From Paludibacter jiangxiensis (GTDB lineage: Bacteria; Bacteroidota; Bacteroidia; Bacteroidales; Paludibacteraceae), in assembly GCA_945870155.1 (NCBI GenBank), contig CAMBSB010000026.1:1-44428 (forward strand): a stretch of DNA of 44,428 nucleotides, given 5' to 3'. The notes beneath the pieces are model-generated. The model had not been told where the DNA came from. It saw only the letters and a program-made list of their open reading frames with translations, and made no database searches. Below are positions 34,347 to 42,866 of the stretch, piece by piece. Position 1 is the stretch's first letter. The number at the start of each line of letters is the position of its first letter. A program made the position numbers and the translations under genes.

Positions 34347-35993
34347 TTAAAATAACCCATTGGTATATCCAAGCCATTTTAAAACTGTTTCGCCCCATAC
34401 AAGTATCATAAACCAACTAATAATCATCATTGTAAATCCATATTTAAAAGAGTCGGACATGCTGTAATGATTTGTTGTATAGAGCAATGCAGAAGGTTTG
34501 CTATTGAATGGTAAAACATAAACATGTTCAATAAGTAATGCTACCGGAAACGACAAACTCATTATAGGATAATTGAATTTTTGAGCCACACCTATGGCAA
34601 TTGGAACAAATATTAGCGCACGCATGGTTTTCGATTGAAAGAGTATGCCGCTGAATATCATTACAAAAGTAAGTCCAAGATAAAGTACCCAGAATGGCGT
34701 TTGAGCTGAAATACCGAAACGAATAAATAAGGCATCTACCATACTCGCGGGTAAATCGGTTGCTTCGAGGCCGGCACCCAGCGTGTATGCGCCCGCCGAG
34801 AAAAGCATTAAATGCCAAGGTATATCCACATCGTTCCATTTCACTACACCTATGCCGGGAAGTAATGCTACTACAGCACCCATAAATGCTACAGCTGTTT
34901 GCGAAATTCCGTGTTGCTTATCAGTTGCCCAAAGTATAAGTACTACTACAAAAATAGCAATTGACTTATATTCACTGATTTTCATTTTACCCAACAATTC
35001 ATATTCTTTTTTTAAACGTGCCATTCCTCCTTCAATTTGAGGCACTCTTTCCTCCGGTTTCATAGGGAAAATAATTTTTGTCCCAACAAACCAACCGATT
35101 AAAATTAGAATAATACAAAGTGGAAATGCGGCAATAAACCAATCCTGAAAGCCAAAAAAATCCAATCCCATGGAACCGGCGATTAAAGAACCGGCTAACA
35201 AATTTGCCCCTGAACCTGTAATAAAACCACTGGCACCAATATTGATTTGAAATAAATTTTGTAACACAATATTTCGACCGAAATTATTCCTACTATCAGG
35301 ACGAGCACCGTATATGGCAGCTATAACCATAAATATTGGAAGCAAAATTGTAGCTTTAGCTGTTGTAGCAGAAATGAATATTGACAACACAATATTTATT
35401 ACAATAAAACTAAAGAAAATCCAACTTGCATTTTTACCAAATTTAATAACAAACCAAAGTGCAAATCGCTTGGCTACACTTGTAGCTACTAACATACTGG
35501 CAAGCACAAACGAAAGAATATTCAACCACATTACAGGATGTCCCAATTGCGCGTAAGCTACTTTCTCGGTTGTAACTCCGGTAAGAACCATGGCAATAAT
35601 TACAAAAAGTGAAGTAAGGTAATTGGGGATGGATTCAGTAATCCACAAAACGATTGATGCCGCAAAAATTGCCAACATGGCATAATTGGCTCTGGTAAAA
35701 CTTTCTGTCCCCAAATCTTTGAACCGTTTTACAGCATCATCTTTAAGTATTTCGGGGTTGATATTATTCAGAAACGGAATGTCGACAAAATAATAAATTA
35801 GTATAAAAGTGATAATTGACAAAGGACCTCCCAAAATCTCCATCCATCGCTCAAAACCAATTTTTTTGTTTTTTTTGAGCTTTTCGACACGGTAATTATT
35901 CATGTCGAGAATATCGAAAGTGCTGTTTTCAGTTAATTCCGGATTAACTTCGGATGCGGTATTCTTCCCTGTTTCACTCATACTTATACTCAA
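34347..35993 (-). CDS. DASS (SLC13) family anion/dicarboxylate symporter
   Basis: The 548-residue protein has a cytoplasmic N-terminus of about 50 residues and some 11-13 membrane spans. Family signatures include ITESIPNYLTSLFVIIAMVL, the LLPIFMVIAAIYGA loop with ITGSGANLLAGSL (the SNT-like substrate/sodium site), and a second half with DVDIPWHLMLFSAGAYTLGAGLEATDLPASM. It should take up di- or tricarboxylates, sulfate or a similar anion with sodium. Its start overlaps the stop of the upstream lipoprotein gene by four bases (35990-35993), so they are translationally coupled. Confidence 0.88.
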   Translation of the reverse strand: MSISMSETGKNTASEVNPELTENSTFDILDMNNYRVEKLKKNKKIGFERWMEILGGPLSIITFILIYYFVDIPFLNNINPEILKDDAVKRFKDLGTESFTRANYAMLAIFAASIVLWITESIPNYLTSLFVIIAMVLTGVTTEKVAYAQLGHPVMWLNILSFVLASMLVATSVAKRFALWFVIKFGKNASWIFFSFIVINIVLSIFISATTAKATILLPIFMVIAAIYGARPDSRNNFGRNIVLQNLFQINIGASGFITGSGANLLAGSLIAGSMGLDFFGFQDWFIAAFPLCIILILIGWFVGTKIIFPMKPEERVPQIEGGMARLKKEYELLGKMKISEYKSIAIFVVVLILWATDKQHGISQTAVAFMGAVVALLPGIGVVKWNDVDIPWHLMLFSAGAYTLGAGLEATDLPASMVDALFIRFGISAQTPFWVLYLGLTFVMIFSGILFQSKTMRALIFVPIAIGVAQKFNYPIMSLSFPVALLIEHVYVLPFNSKPSALLYTTNHYSMSDSFKYGFTMMIISWFMILVWGETVLKWLGYTNGLF

Positions 35994-36745
35994 ATTTTTA
36001 GTTTAACTTTATAAAGATTGCCGGAAAGGTCGCAGCCTATCCAGCCAGTATTTTTCTTTCTATCAATTACCAACGCTTCAGCTTTGGCTACAAAATCAAT
36101 ACTTTGTTCAGCTATTACACTTCCATTTAAGGTACAATGATACAGTTTTTTTTGCAAACTGTCGCAAATCCAGAGTGTTTTATCGCTTCTGTCGTAACAA
36201 ATATCAGACAAATAACCCGCAAAACTGAGTGTTTTACGGGACATTTCAGTTTTACTTTTCAAATCATATTTAATCAGTGCCGTCGGAGCTTCTTGATTGC
36301 AAATATATAAGGTGTCTTCGCCGTAAGTTGTACCTTCAAGACCTTTATTACTTATGCCACCATCAACAATTACTTTTGTAATTTGCGTTAAAGTCATGTC
36401 GCTGTTTAAAGTTGAAACAGTCATATTCGTTTCATCAGCGAGTATATAAGTCTTTGTTTTATAGTTAAATGCAATGGCTTCAAAATCATTACCTACATTG
36501 TAGTCCAATTTTCGTTTGGTAGTGCCATCAAAATTCAATTCATAAATGCCATATTTATCGCTTACAGCCATTAAAGTTGAGCTGTCTGCTGAGAAACAAA
36601 GCCCTGAGAGCCCTGATACTGCCGTTGGAAACTCTTCGTAGTCTTTTTCAGTAGGTTTAATATCTGTGCCAATATCTTTTACGCATGAAGAAATAAGCAT
36701 TGACAACGTGAAAAGAAACAATATCTTAGAGCTTATTTTTGTCAT
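35990..36745 (-). CDS. SdiA-regulated-domain lipoprotein (beta-propeller)
   Basis: A lipobox (LISSC, lipidated Cys21) is followed by a propeller of the SdiA-regulated family: EFPTAVSGLSGLCFSADSSTLMAVSDKYGIYELNFDG (about 38-75), then NDFEAIAFNYKTKTYILADE, KGLEGTTYGEDTLYICNQ and LSDICYDRSDKTLWICDS. It should be anchored in the envelope. The four-base overlap with the DASS transporter suggests it helps that transporter, for example by binding its substrate, but this is inference. Confidence 0.8.
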   Translation of the reverse strand: MTKISSKILFLFTLSMLISSCVKDIGTDIKPTEKDYEEFPTAVSGLSGLCFSADSSTLMAVSDKYGIYELNFDGTTKRKLDYNVGNDFEAIAFNYKTKTYILADETNMTVSTLNSDMTLTQITKVIVDGGISNKGLEGTTYGEDTLYICNQEAPTALIKYDLKSKTEMSRKTLSFAGYLSDICYDRSDKTLWICDSLQKKLYHCTLNGSVIAEQSIDFVAKAEALVIDRKKNTGWIGCDLSGNLYKVKLKI

Positions 36746-36750
36746 AAATA

Positions 36751-36787
36751 TAAAAATAACAACCGACAGTGGCGTTAAACCACTGTC
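36751..36787 (-). terminator. terminator after the CYTH gene
   Basis: GACAGTGG and CCACTGTC form a perfect 8-bp stem (36765-36787). On the minus strand it is followed by GGTTGTTATTTTTA. It separates the CYTH gene from the lipoprotein/transporter operon. Confidence 0.65.
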
Positions 36788-36837
36788 AGTATTGTTTTCT
36801 TAATGGTAAATAGTAAATGACCAAATAGTCAATGTCT

Positions 36838-37308
36838 TCACCATTTAGTATATGGATTTTTCATCAACATGGAGTTGTAGTATTTTACATCTCCGGTTAC
36901 TTCTTCACCCAACCATTCTGGTTTTTCGAAACTGTCGTCTTCGCTGGTGAGTTCAATTTCGGCAACTGTAAGTCCCTGATTTTCGCCATAAAACTCATCC
37001 ACTTCAAATTTGAACGGACCGTTTTTAACTTCGTAACGGGTTTTATCAATTACGCCTGGTTCGCATATTTTCAACAACTCTTCCACTTCTTCCACGGGAA
37101 TTTCTTTTTCCCATTCGTAGCGACTTGCACCACTTGCACTACCAATTCCTTTGATAGTAATAAATCCTTTACTTCCCTTGATGCGTACACGAACTGTACG
37201 TTCGGGAATTGATGATAAATAACCTTGTGTAATGCGCGTTTCTTTTGATACCTGAGCTTTAAAAGCATCAGATTTTACTAAAAATTTTTTTTCTATTTCT
37301 TGTGCCAT
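36838..37308 (-). CDS. CYTH-domain protein (inorganic triphosphatase type)
   Basis: The 156-residue protein is a single CYTH/triphosphate tunnel domain. It has the signature EIEKKFLV (4-11), then QGYLSS, RTVRVRIKGSKGFITIKG (basic strands that bind the triphosphate), EWEKEI, IDKTRYEV, FEVDEFYGENQGLTVAEIEL and PEWLGEEVTGD. Short stand-alone bacterial CYTH proteins are usually tripolyphosphatases or adenylyl-cyclase-like. It lies in the cluster that includes a CYTH-like protein and phosphate-uptake genes, which favours a polyphosphate role (inference). Confidence 0.9.
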   Translation of the reverse strand: MAQEIEKKFLVKSDAFKAQVSKETRITQGYLSSIPERTVRVRIKGSKGFITIKGIGSASGASRYEWEKEIPVEEVEELLKICEPGVIDKTRYEVKNGPFKFEVDEFYGENQGLTVAEIELTSEDDSFEKPEWLGEEVTGDVKYYNSMLMKNPYTKW

Positions 37309-37326
37309 AATATTTTAATTTATCCC

Positions 37327-37427
37327 TGCCCCCTAACCCCCTAAAGGGGGAAAAGTGGGATAGAGAAGTTTTGTCTGTTAATTGAAAGATATTGCCAATA
37401 ATTCCCCCTTTAGGGGGTTAGGGGGCA
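37327..37427. mobile_element. MITE-like element with 26-bp perfect terminal inverted repeats
   Basis: TGCCCCCTAACCCCCTAAAG and the following GGGGAA (37327-37352) recur in perfect inverted form at 37402-37427. Each terminal repeat contains its own CCCCC/GGGGG hairpin. The 49-bp interior codes nothing. The element fills the whole gap between the CYTH gene and the following gene and abuts the latter's stop codon (37429-37431). Confidence 0.75.
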
Positions 37428-37428
37428 A

Positions 37429-38070
37429 CTAATTCGCTAACGGCTTGTTTATAAATCCAATAACACGTTTGATGGCTTGTAGGTAGTTGATGTTTTCAAC
37501 GCCTTCGAGACCACAATCTTTAATCGTTTTCAGAATGTCTTCCACTTCTGTAGATTCAGAGTTAATTGTTACAATTCGTGCACCATTAACAAGCACTTCT
37601 CCGTATTCGCACAAAGTATTGTTTACCATATAACCAAAACGTTGTTTGTGAACTTTTACAGCAGCCAAATCGGGATGTGCTTCAATCATAGCAATAAACT
37701 CCTCGTAACTTATCACATCTTTTGTAAGTGCAGGCATTTCTACCATAAAAGCAGGGAAAACCTCTTCGGTAAGCACTTTGGCTGCTATCGGGAATTCACC
37801 TTTCATAAGCGGATTCCATTGTTCCAAGCCATCAACTGTTTGTATGTAAGTTTTAATATCCATTTTGCCATCACGAATTTTGGTATTGTTAATATCGTTG
37901 GTGCGCGATAGGATATAAATTTCATCCGAATAACGTTCCCAAACTTTTTCAGGAATGGGCATTGATAAACGCGCCATGCGTTTTGCCGCAGCATCAAAAT
38001 TCTGTCCGAACGATCGGAACTCAAAACGAGGTTTTGAAACCTCTCCAATTTTCAATTCTTCTTTTGCCAT
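37429..38070 (-). CDS. conserved protein with a possible CYTH-like fold
   Basis: The 213-residue protein has an opening KPRFEFRSFG, then SDEIYILSRTNDINNTKIRDGKMDIKT and GLEQWNPLMKGEFPI, and a second half CEYGEVLVNGARIVTINSESTEVEDILKTIKDCGL...NINYLQAIKRVIGF. The order of strands with ExR, K-R-D and E-x-E patterns hints at a triphosphate-tunnel-like fold, but the canonical ExExK is missing (EFR only). It is encoded beside a true CYTH gene. No enzymatic function can be claimed. Its stop codon lies two bases from a MITE-like element and its upstream gap holds another repeat. Confidence 0.6.
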   Translation of the reverse strand: MAKEELKIGEVSKPRFEFRSFGQNFDAAAKRMARLSMPIPEKVWERYSDEIYILSRTNDINNTKIRDGKMDIKTYIQTVDGLEQWNPLMKGEFPIAAKVLTEEVFPAFMVEMPALTKDVISYEEFIAMIEAHPDLAAVKVHKQRFGYMVNNTLCEYGEVLVNGARIVTINSESTEVEDILKTIKDCGLEGVENINYLQAIKRVIGFINKPLAN

Positions 38071-38095
38071 AATCTTTTTTATTTATACATTTATC

Positions 38096-38179
38096 TTGCC
38101 CCCTAATCCCGACCTCACCCCAACCCTCCCTGCCTGCCGCAGGCAAGTCCAAATGGAGAGGGAGGAAGAGGGGGAATAA
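38096..38179. repeat. nested palindromic repeat
   Basis: The tract contains CCTCACCCC-AACCC, the motif found at the ends of the metH element. An outer CCTCCC/GGGAGG pair (38125-38130 with 38160-38165) encloses TGCCTGCCGCAGGCA (38131-38145), a palindrome of a different type. It looks like one repeat landed in the loop of another. Confidence 0.65.
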
Positions 38180-38195
38180 GACAGATTCCATTTTT

Positions 38196-39038
38196 TTAAT
38201 TTGCATTATTATTTGATGTACCCTTGGTTGCAGCATTGAATAGAGTTAAAACGTTTGAACCATCAGGTTTGCGACCATACGATTTTTTACCGGTGGTAAC
38301 TATCGTTGTAAAATCGAGTGATGCTACAACCAAACCGCTTGGATTTTCCAGGTAAGCTCCATCTCCAGTTGTACTTAATCCAAAAGTTACTGTTTCGCCA
38401 TTTAGCTCGGTTGCAATTACAGTAAATCCTTTAGGTGGAATTACAATGCTACCTAAAACACGCTTGGCTTTTGGGCTTGCGGTTGTTAATGAGGTTTTAA
38501 TGCCTTCATCGTATAAGAAATAACCAGCTAAATCAACCTGAATCTCTGAATCATTATAAATTTCAACCCAATCAGGATCAGTGGCATCTTTAGTTCCATC
38601 AGGAAATACCTCATTTACAAATAATTTGATAACATTTGAAGCCCCAACTGTATACGATGCTTTTGTTGTAGGTGCATTTAATGGAAATACCGAAGATAGA
38701 TTATCTGTATTTATTACCTCAACGTAATACTCTACTTTAATATCTTTAGCAAAAGGTGGAATTGTACCTGTCCACATAAATTGCTCACTCGATAGCGAGG
38801 TCATCTCAACTGAAGCAAATGTTGCATCGGAAGATGCTTTGTAATAGAGTTTAACCGATGATACACCTTTTAAATCTGTTACTTTAGCACGTATTTCAAC
38901 CGATTCAGTTGATTTTGGAGCTTCAGGAGTGGCTGTAACTGTGGAAATGTTTGCTGGGCCTACGAAAATATTGTCTTCAACACATGAACTTGATAGCAAT
39001 ACAGCAATAAGGATTGCTGATAAAAATTTAATTTTCAT
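38196..39038 (-). CDS. lamin-tail-domain lipoprotein
   Basis: A lipobox (LLSSSC, lipidated Cys19) leads to an Ig-like segment (about 30-130, with VTDLKGVSSVKLYYKASSD) and a lamin-tail (LTD) domain at about 138-275: IKLFVNEVFPDGTKDATDPDWVEIYNDSEIQVDLAGYFLYD, then VLGSIVIPPKGFTVIA and AYLENPSGLVVASLDF. LTDs in bacteria occur on exported proteins such as nucleases and adhesins, where they may bind nucleic acid or cell-surface components. It follows the porin gene by 31 bp and likely belongs to the phosphate operon. Confidence 0.82.
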   Translation of the reverse strand: MKIKFLSAILIAVLLSSSCVEDNIFVGPANISTVTATPEAPKSTESVEIRAKVTDLKGVSSVKLYYKASSDATFASVEMTSLSSEQFMWTGTIPPFAKDIKVEYYVEVINTDNLSSVFPLNAPTTKASYTVGASNVIKLFVNEVFPDGTKDATDPDWVEIYNDSEIQVDLAGYFLYDEGIKTSLTTASPKAKRVLGSIVIPPKGFTVIATELNGETVTFGLSTTGDGAYLENPSGLVVASLDFTTIVTTGKKSYGRKPDGSNVLTLFNAATKGTSNNNAN

Positions 39039-39069
39039 TTTTTTGTGTTTTTATTATGTGGTTATTAAA

Positions 39070-40440
39070 TTAAAAATCAATTTCGCAACGAATGCCTATC
39101 GAACTAAAATCGTTCCCTGCCTTACCGTTTGCATTAGCAACTTTCGATGGATTTTTAGTCAGGTTGCCTTCTATGTCGCGTCCCACGTAAAGTTTTCCTT
39201 TTCCACTAGCATAACGGTCATGATTTAAAATGCTGTAATTTAGCTGCATCTTAAAGTTTTTAGTTGCATAAAAATTCAAACCAGCTGTATAACCTTCGGC
39301 AGAACCGCCCATTATATCTTTGTCGTTCAAATTAATATAATCATAACGGAATGTCAATTCCATATCACCCCATTTTTTGCCTTTATCGGGTTGGTTAAAC
39401 TCACCTTGTGCTTTGTCGTAAACCTGACTGCCACCAAAAAGTAAGTAAGTAGCTTGTGCATAAAAACCGCCAAAATTTAATGTAGCTAAATTATCGTTTC
39501 GATAGGTTTTGTTGTTAATTATTTCCGATTGAAATCCAAGTCCTTTGTAAAATCCGGCAATTTCAATATTCGAACGTGTTTCACTTTTCATTTTTGTAAT
39601 TAAGTCGGTATCCAGGTATTTTTTTCGATTAATACTACTTAATGAACGTGTACTGTAGCGAGCCATACCATATTCACCTGGTGCAACATCTGTTTTTGGT
39701 GTGCGGTATGAATAGCCATAAGCGGCATGTAAGCCATAGTCTTTGTTCTCACCAAATGGTTGCAATACAAATTTTCCGGTAAGCGAATAACCTTGGTCGC
39801 GTCCGAAATCTTTGTTATTATCCTCCACATAAGTTAGAATTTCTAAGTCTTTAATTTCTTGAAAGAAAACTCCACCTGCAACTAAAAATCGTGGCGCATT
39901 GTAAGTAGCATCCCAACCAATATGGCGCGATGGAGCAAAGGTATTAACCACCATGGAACGTTCCATAAAGTTTAAATAGCGCGATGAAGAGGTTTGCGAC
40001 ATGGAGAATTGTTCTTTAAAATTACCAACCCTCATACTAAGTCCTTCCATGAAATTTGTAAAATTGTACTGTATTATGGCATCTTCAAGCTCCAATGCAC
40101 CGTTCGATACATTAAGATCAATTTCGCCATACCAGTTTTTAGTTAGATTTGCTTTTACTGCAAATCGAGCACGACGAATTGTCATTCCATTTCCAATAGG
40201 ATTTAAATCATCGTTAAAAAAGAATTGACCATCGGTTTGCACACGGATGTCATACCAAAGCTTGTAATCTTGATTTGGAGTTTCAAATACTAATACTCCA
40301 TTTCGCATTTCTGCACTTAAAGGTGTTCTGTCTACTTTTTTACCATACTGGTCGTAGCGAACGTCTGTGTTTTCGGTTGTTTGCGCATTAGCCAATAAAA
40401 AGAAAAATGCTAAACCGCTCATGAAAAGTGTTTTCTTCAT
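39070..40440 (-). CDS. phosphate-selective porin O/P family outer-membrane protein
   Basis: The 456-residue protein has a signal peptide (about 1-19, ending LLANAQ) and then a beta barrel of the OprP/OprO family. Diagnostic segments are GNGMTIRRARFAVKANLTKNWYGEIDLNVSNGALELEDAIIQYNF (about 83-127) and MRVGNFKEQFSMSQTSSSRYLNFMERSMVV, with a terminal SSIGIRCEIDF ending in phenylalanine. OprP-type porins favour phosphate or polyphosphate. It lies 19 bp after the PiT gene, which supports a phosphate-uptake role across the outer membrane. Confidence 0.9.
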   Translation of the reverse strand: MKKTLFMSGLAFFFLLANAQTTENTDVRYDQYGKKVDRTPLSAEMRNGVLVFETPNQDYKLWYDIRVQTDGQFFFNDDLNPIGNGMTIRRARFAVKANLTKNWYGEIDLNVSNGALELEDAIIQYNFTNFMEGLSMRVGNFKEQFSMSQTSSSRYLNFMERSMVVNTFAPSRHIGWDATYNAPRFLVAGGVFFQEIKDLEILTYVEDNNKDFGRDQGYSLTGKFVLQPFGENKDYGLHAAYGYSYRTPKTDVAPGEYGMARYSTRSLSSINRKKYLDTDLITKMKSETRSNIEIAGFYKGLGFQSEIINNKTYRNDNLATLNFGGFYAQATYLLFGGSQVYDKAQGEFNQPDKGKKWGDMELTFRYDYINLNDKDIMGGSAEGYTAGLNFYATKNFKMQLNYSILNHDRYASGKGKLYVGRDIEGNLTKNPSKVANANGKAGNDFSSIGIRCEIDF

Positions 40441-40459
40441 TTTGTTTAAATTATTAGTT

Positions 40460-42208
40460 TTACAATGTTTTTGTGAATTCTACTAAATTTGAGTCTTTAT
40501 CTAAATTTAATTTTTTCCTTAATCTATACCTGCTGATTTCCACACTCTTAACAGATATATTCAGAAGTGGGGCAATTTCTTTTGACGATAATCCTATGCG
40601 AAGTAGTATCATTAAACGTCTTTCCTGTTGCGATAAGTTGGGAAATCTGGAATTGAGTCGACTAGAAAATTCATTGTGAGCCTGCTCGGCATCCTGATAT
40701 ATTTTTTCAGCCTCCGAAGTAAAACTCATTTTTTGCTTAATGCGTTTGATTTCTTCTAACAAAAGCTGATTTTTTTCTTCAATATTTTTTTCGTGAACCG
40801 CATTTTCAATTGCCTTAGTTATTGAATCCAACAATTCGCGCTGTTGACCAATATTTAAACAATATGTAACCAATTCCTTCTTTTTCTCTTCCAGTCGTGT
40901 GGCAAGTGTACCGTTTTCTAAATGTATGGTATTCACTTCAATCTCGGTCAGGGCTTTTTGAAATTCAGCAAATTGTAATTGTTCAGCCCAACGATTTTCA
41001 TTTGCTTTAATATTTGATTTACTTTTTCTGTAGGCAAAAAACACGAATGTAGAAACAATAATTAATACTGAAAACACAGCAATATAAGTAATTGGGGTAA
41101 ACTCAAATGGGATATTAACTACTGTATTTATTGGAGTTGTTGATAAATTGGAGGCAACTGCTACAGCCTTATTAGTGATAGCAATTCCAAACACACTACT
41201 TACAAAAAACAAACTAAAAAAAGTAAGAATCCCCGACAACAATGGAGTAAGAATCCATCCTATCATAATGTTGCCCAATACTTTAAATTTCATTTCGCGC
41301 AGACCTTTAACCAAGCCAATGCCAATAACTGAACCCACAACAACCTGAGTACTCGAAACTGGTACAAGTGGAATAGGAGGCAAACCAACACCAATTAAAA
41401 CATTTGAAAGTGTAGTAGATGAAAAAATAAATAAAACCAATGCCTGTGAAAGTACAACAACAATGGCAGATTCTGGCGTAAGTGCAATTAATTCACCACC
41501 AATGGTTTCCATTACTTTTTTTCCATAAGTTATTATTCCTACTGATATGGCTAAACTGCCGATAAAGAACAACACTTGTGCTGAATTCAATGTGATGGGT
41601 CCCAAATGAATTGTGAATTTTACGGAGTTCACAAACACGCCCATCACATTAGCTATATTATTGGCACCCAAACTGTAAGCTCCAAAAGCTCCGGTTATGA
41701 TAAGAGCCATACGGATAATTGACTCTTGCTTAATTAAATGCAATTTTGATTTAAGCAGATATTTTCTCAATAAAATAAACAAAATTGCTGAAAAAACTGC
41801 GCCTAAAATTGGTCCGCTTATCCACGAACCTACAATTTTAGTTAAAACTACATAGTCAACAGGATTTGATGTAAAATAGCACCAACCAATGATGGCGCCC
41901 ACAATGGCTTGTCCGGTTGAAACGGGAAGTTTGTTTTTGGTCATCAATGTTACAATTACTGCCGAACAAAGCGAAACAGTAAATGCACCACCTAAAGCAT
42001 CAATAGAACCCAATTGCGAGAGGGTGTCAGATGCACCATAGCCCTGAAAAACAGCACCTAAAACAACAAAAATGCTTGCAATTATTGCAGCAGTTCTGAA
42101 TTTTATCATACGTGAGCCTACTGCAGTACCAAAAATATTGGCTGCATCATTTGCTCCCAGCGACCAGCCTAGAAACAATCCGCTCGATATGAAAATCCAG
42201 ATTAACAT
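40460..42208 (-). CDS. pit: PiT-family phosphate transporter fused to a LuxR-type HTH domain
   Basis: Residues 1-385 form a PiT (PHO4) permease with the duplicated signatures SLGANDAAN (16-24) and SLGANNIAN (179-187) and about ten membrane spans. After the last span (about 372-393) comes an approximately 125-residue coiled coil (400-515). A C-terminal LuxR/GerE-type HTH follows (523-570): LSQQERRLMILLRIGLSSKEIAPLLNISVKSVEISRYRLRKKLNL. That tail is the one used by Bacteroidota membrane TPR-HTH regulators, with the permease in place of the TPR sensor. The protein could take up phosphate and signal to DNA. It follows DUF47 by 4 bp and precedes the porin by 19 bp. Confidence 0.92.
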   Translation of the reverse strand: MLIWIFISSGLFLGWSLGANDAANIFGTAVGSRMIKFRTAAIIASIFVVLGAVFQGYGASDTLSQLGSIDALGGAFTVSLCSAVIVTLMTKNKLPVSTGQAIVGAIIGWCYFTSNPVDYVVLTKIVGSWISGPILGAVFSAILFILLRKYLLKSKLHLIKQESIIRMALIITGAFGAYSLGANNIANVMGVFVNSVKFTIHLGPITLNSAQVLFFIGSLAISVGIITYGKKVMETIGGELIALTPESAIVVVLSQALVLFIFSSTTLSNVLIGVGLPPIPLVPVSSTQVVVGSVIGIGLVKGLREMKFKVLGNIMIGWILTPLLSGILTFFSLFFVSSVFGIAITNKAVAVASNLSTTPINTVVNIPFEFTPITYIAVFSVLIIVSTFVFFAYRKSKSNIKANENRWAEQLQFAEFQKALTEIEVNTIHLENGTLATRLEEKKKELVTYCLNIGQQRELLDSITKAIENAVHEKNIEEKNQLLLEEIKRIKQKMSFTSEAEKIYQDAEQAHNEFSSRLNSRFPNLSQQERRLMILLRIGLSSKEIAPLLNISVKSVEISRYRLRKKLNLDKDSNLVEFTKTL

Positions 42209-42212
42209 GCTA

Positions 42213-42866
42213 TTATATAATACGTTTAATGGCCATAATTGAAAGTAAATCAGCTACTTTTTCGGCAATATCCGAAATATTTTCGATATGAAGTGTGAAA
42301 TAGCGCAAATGAAATTTTTCGCTCAATTTTAAATCGGGCATTTCTCTGAAAATTTTTCGCCTGATAATATCGGCAAGTACATCTGTTTCCTTCTCGTAAA
42401 AATATACGCGATGAATTTTTTCGTTTACATTGAGAGGTTCAGTAAAATAGGCTTTTGCTGCCGGCATTGCAGACTCGGCTGCTGAAACAGAAATTTGAGT
42501 TAAACGGACAAAATCCTGTATCAATTCGGCCGGAATATGTGGTGTTTCTACATCAAACTGAAACAAACTCTTTTTTGCCTGATCTATAATATTGTCCATC
42601 TCTTCCAATAAACGCATAATATCACCGCGCATTTGTGGCATCAATGATTGTGTGAAAAGTGCCTTCTCTATTTCCTTACGCAATTTATCCGATTCAATTT
42701 CGGCATTGGCCAACGAAAGTAAATTGTTGTTGAAATTTTCAGTATTGTTGTATAAATAATTTTTTACTCCTTCTTTAAAAAGCAATAAACTTTGATCGAT
42801 ACAATTTAAAAATTTGTCAATCAATTCTATCGATTTATTTGCTTTTGCGAAAATAATATTTTTCAT
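42213..42866 (-). CDS. DUF47 (PhoU-like) PiT accessory protein
   Basis: The 217-residue all-helical protein belongs to the DUF47 family: FAKANKSIELIDKFLNCIDQSLLLFKEGVKNYLY, ESDKLRKEIEKAL...LMPQMRGDIMRLLEEMDNIIDQAKKS and EKETDVLADIIRRKIFR near the C-terminus. DUF47 proteins resemble PhoU and are nearly always encoded next to PiT permeases, which they are thought to regulate. Here the gap to the PiT gene is 4 bp, so the two are coupled. It is the first gene of the phosphate operon. Confidence 0.92.
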   Translation of the reverse strand: MKNIIFAKANKSIELIDKFLNCIDQSLLLFKEGVKNYLYNNTENFNNNLLSLANAEIESDKLRKEIEKALFTQSLMPQMRGDIMRLLEEMDNIIDQAKKSLFQFDVETPHIPAELIQDFVRLTQISVSAAESAMPAAKAYFTEPLNVNEKIHRVYFYEKETDVLADIIRRKIFREMPDLKLSEKFHLRYFTLHIENISDIAEKVADLLSIMAIKRII

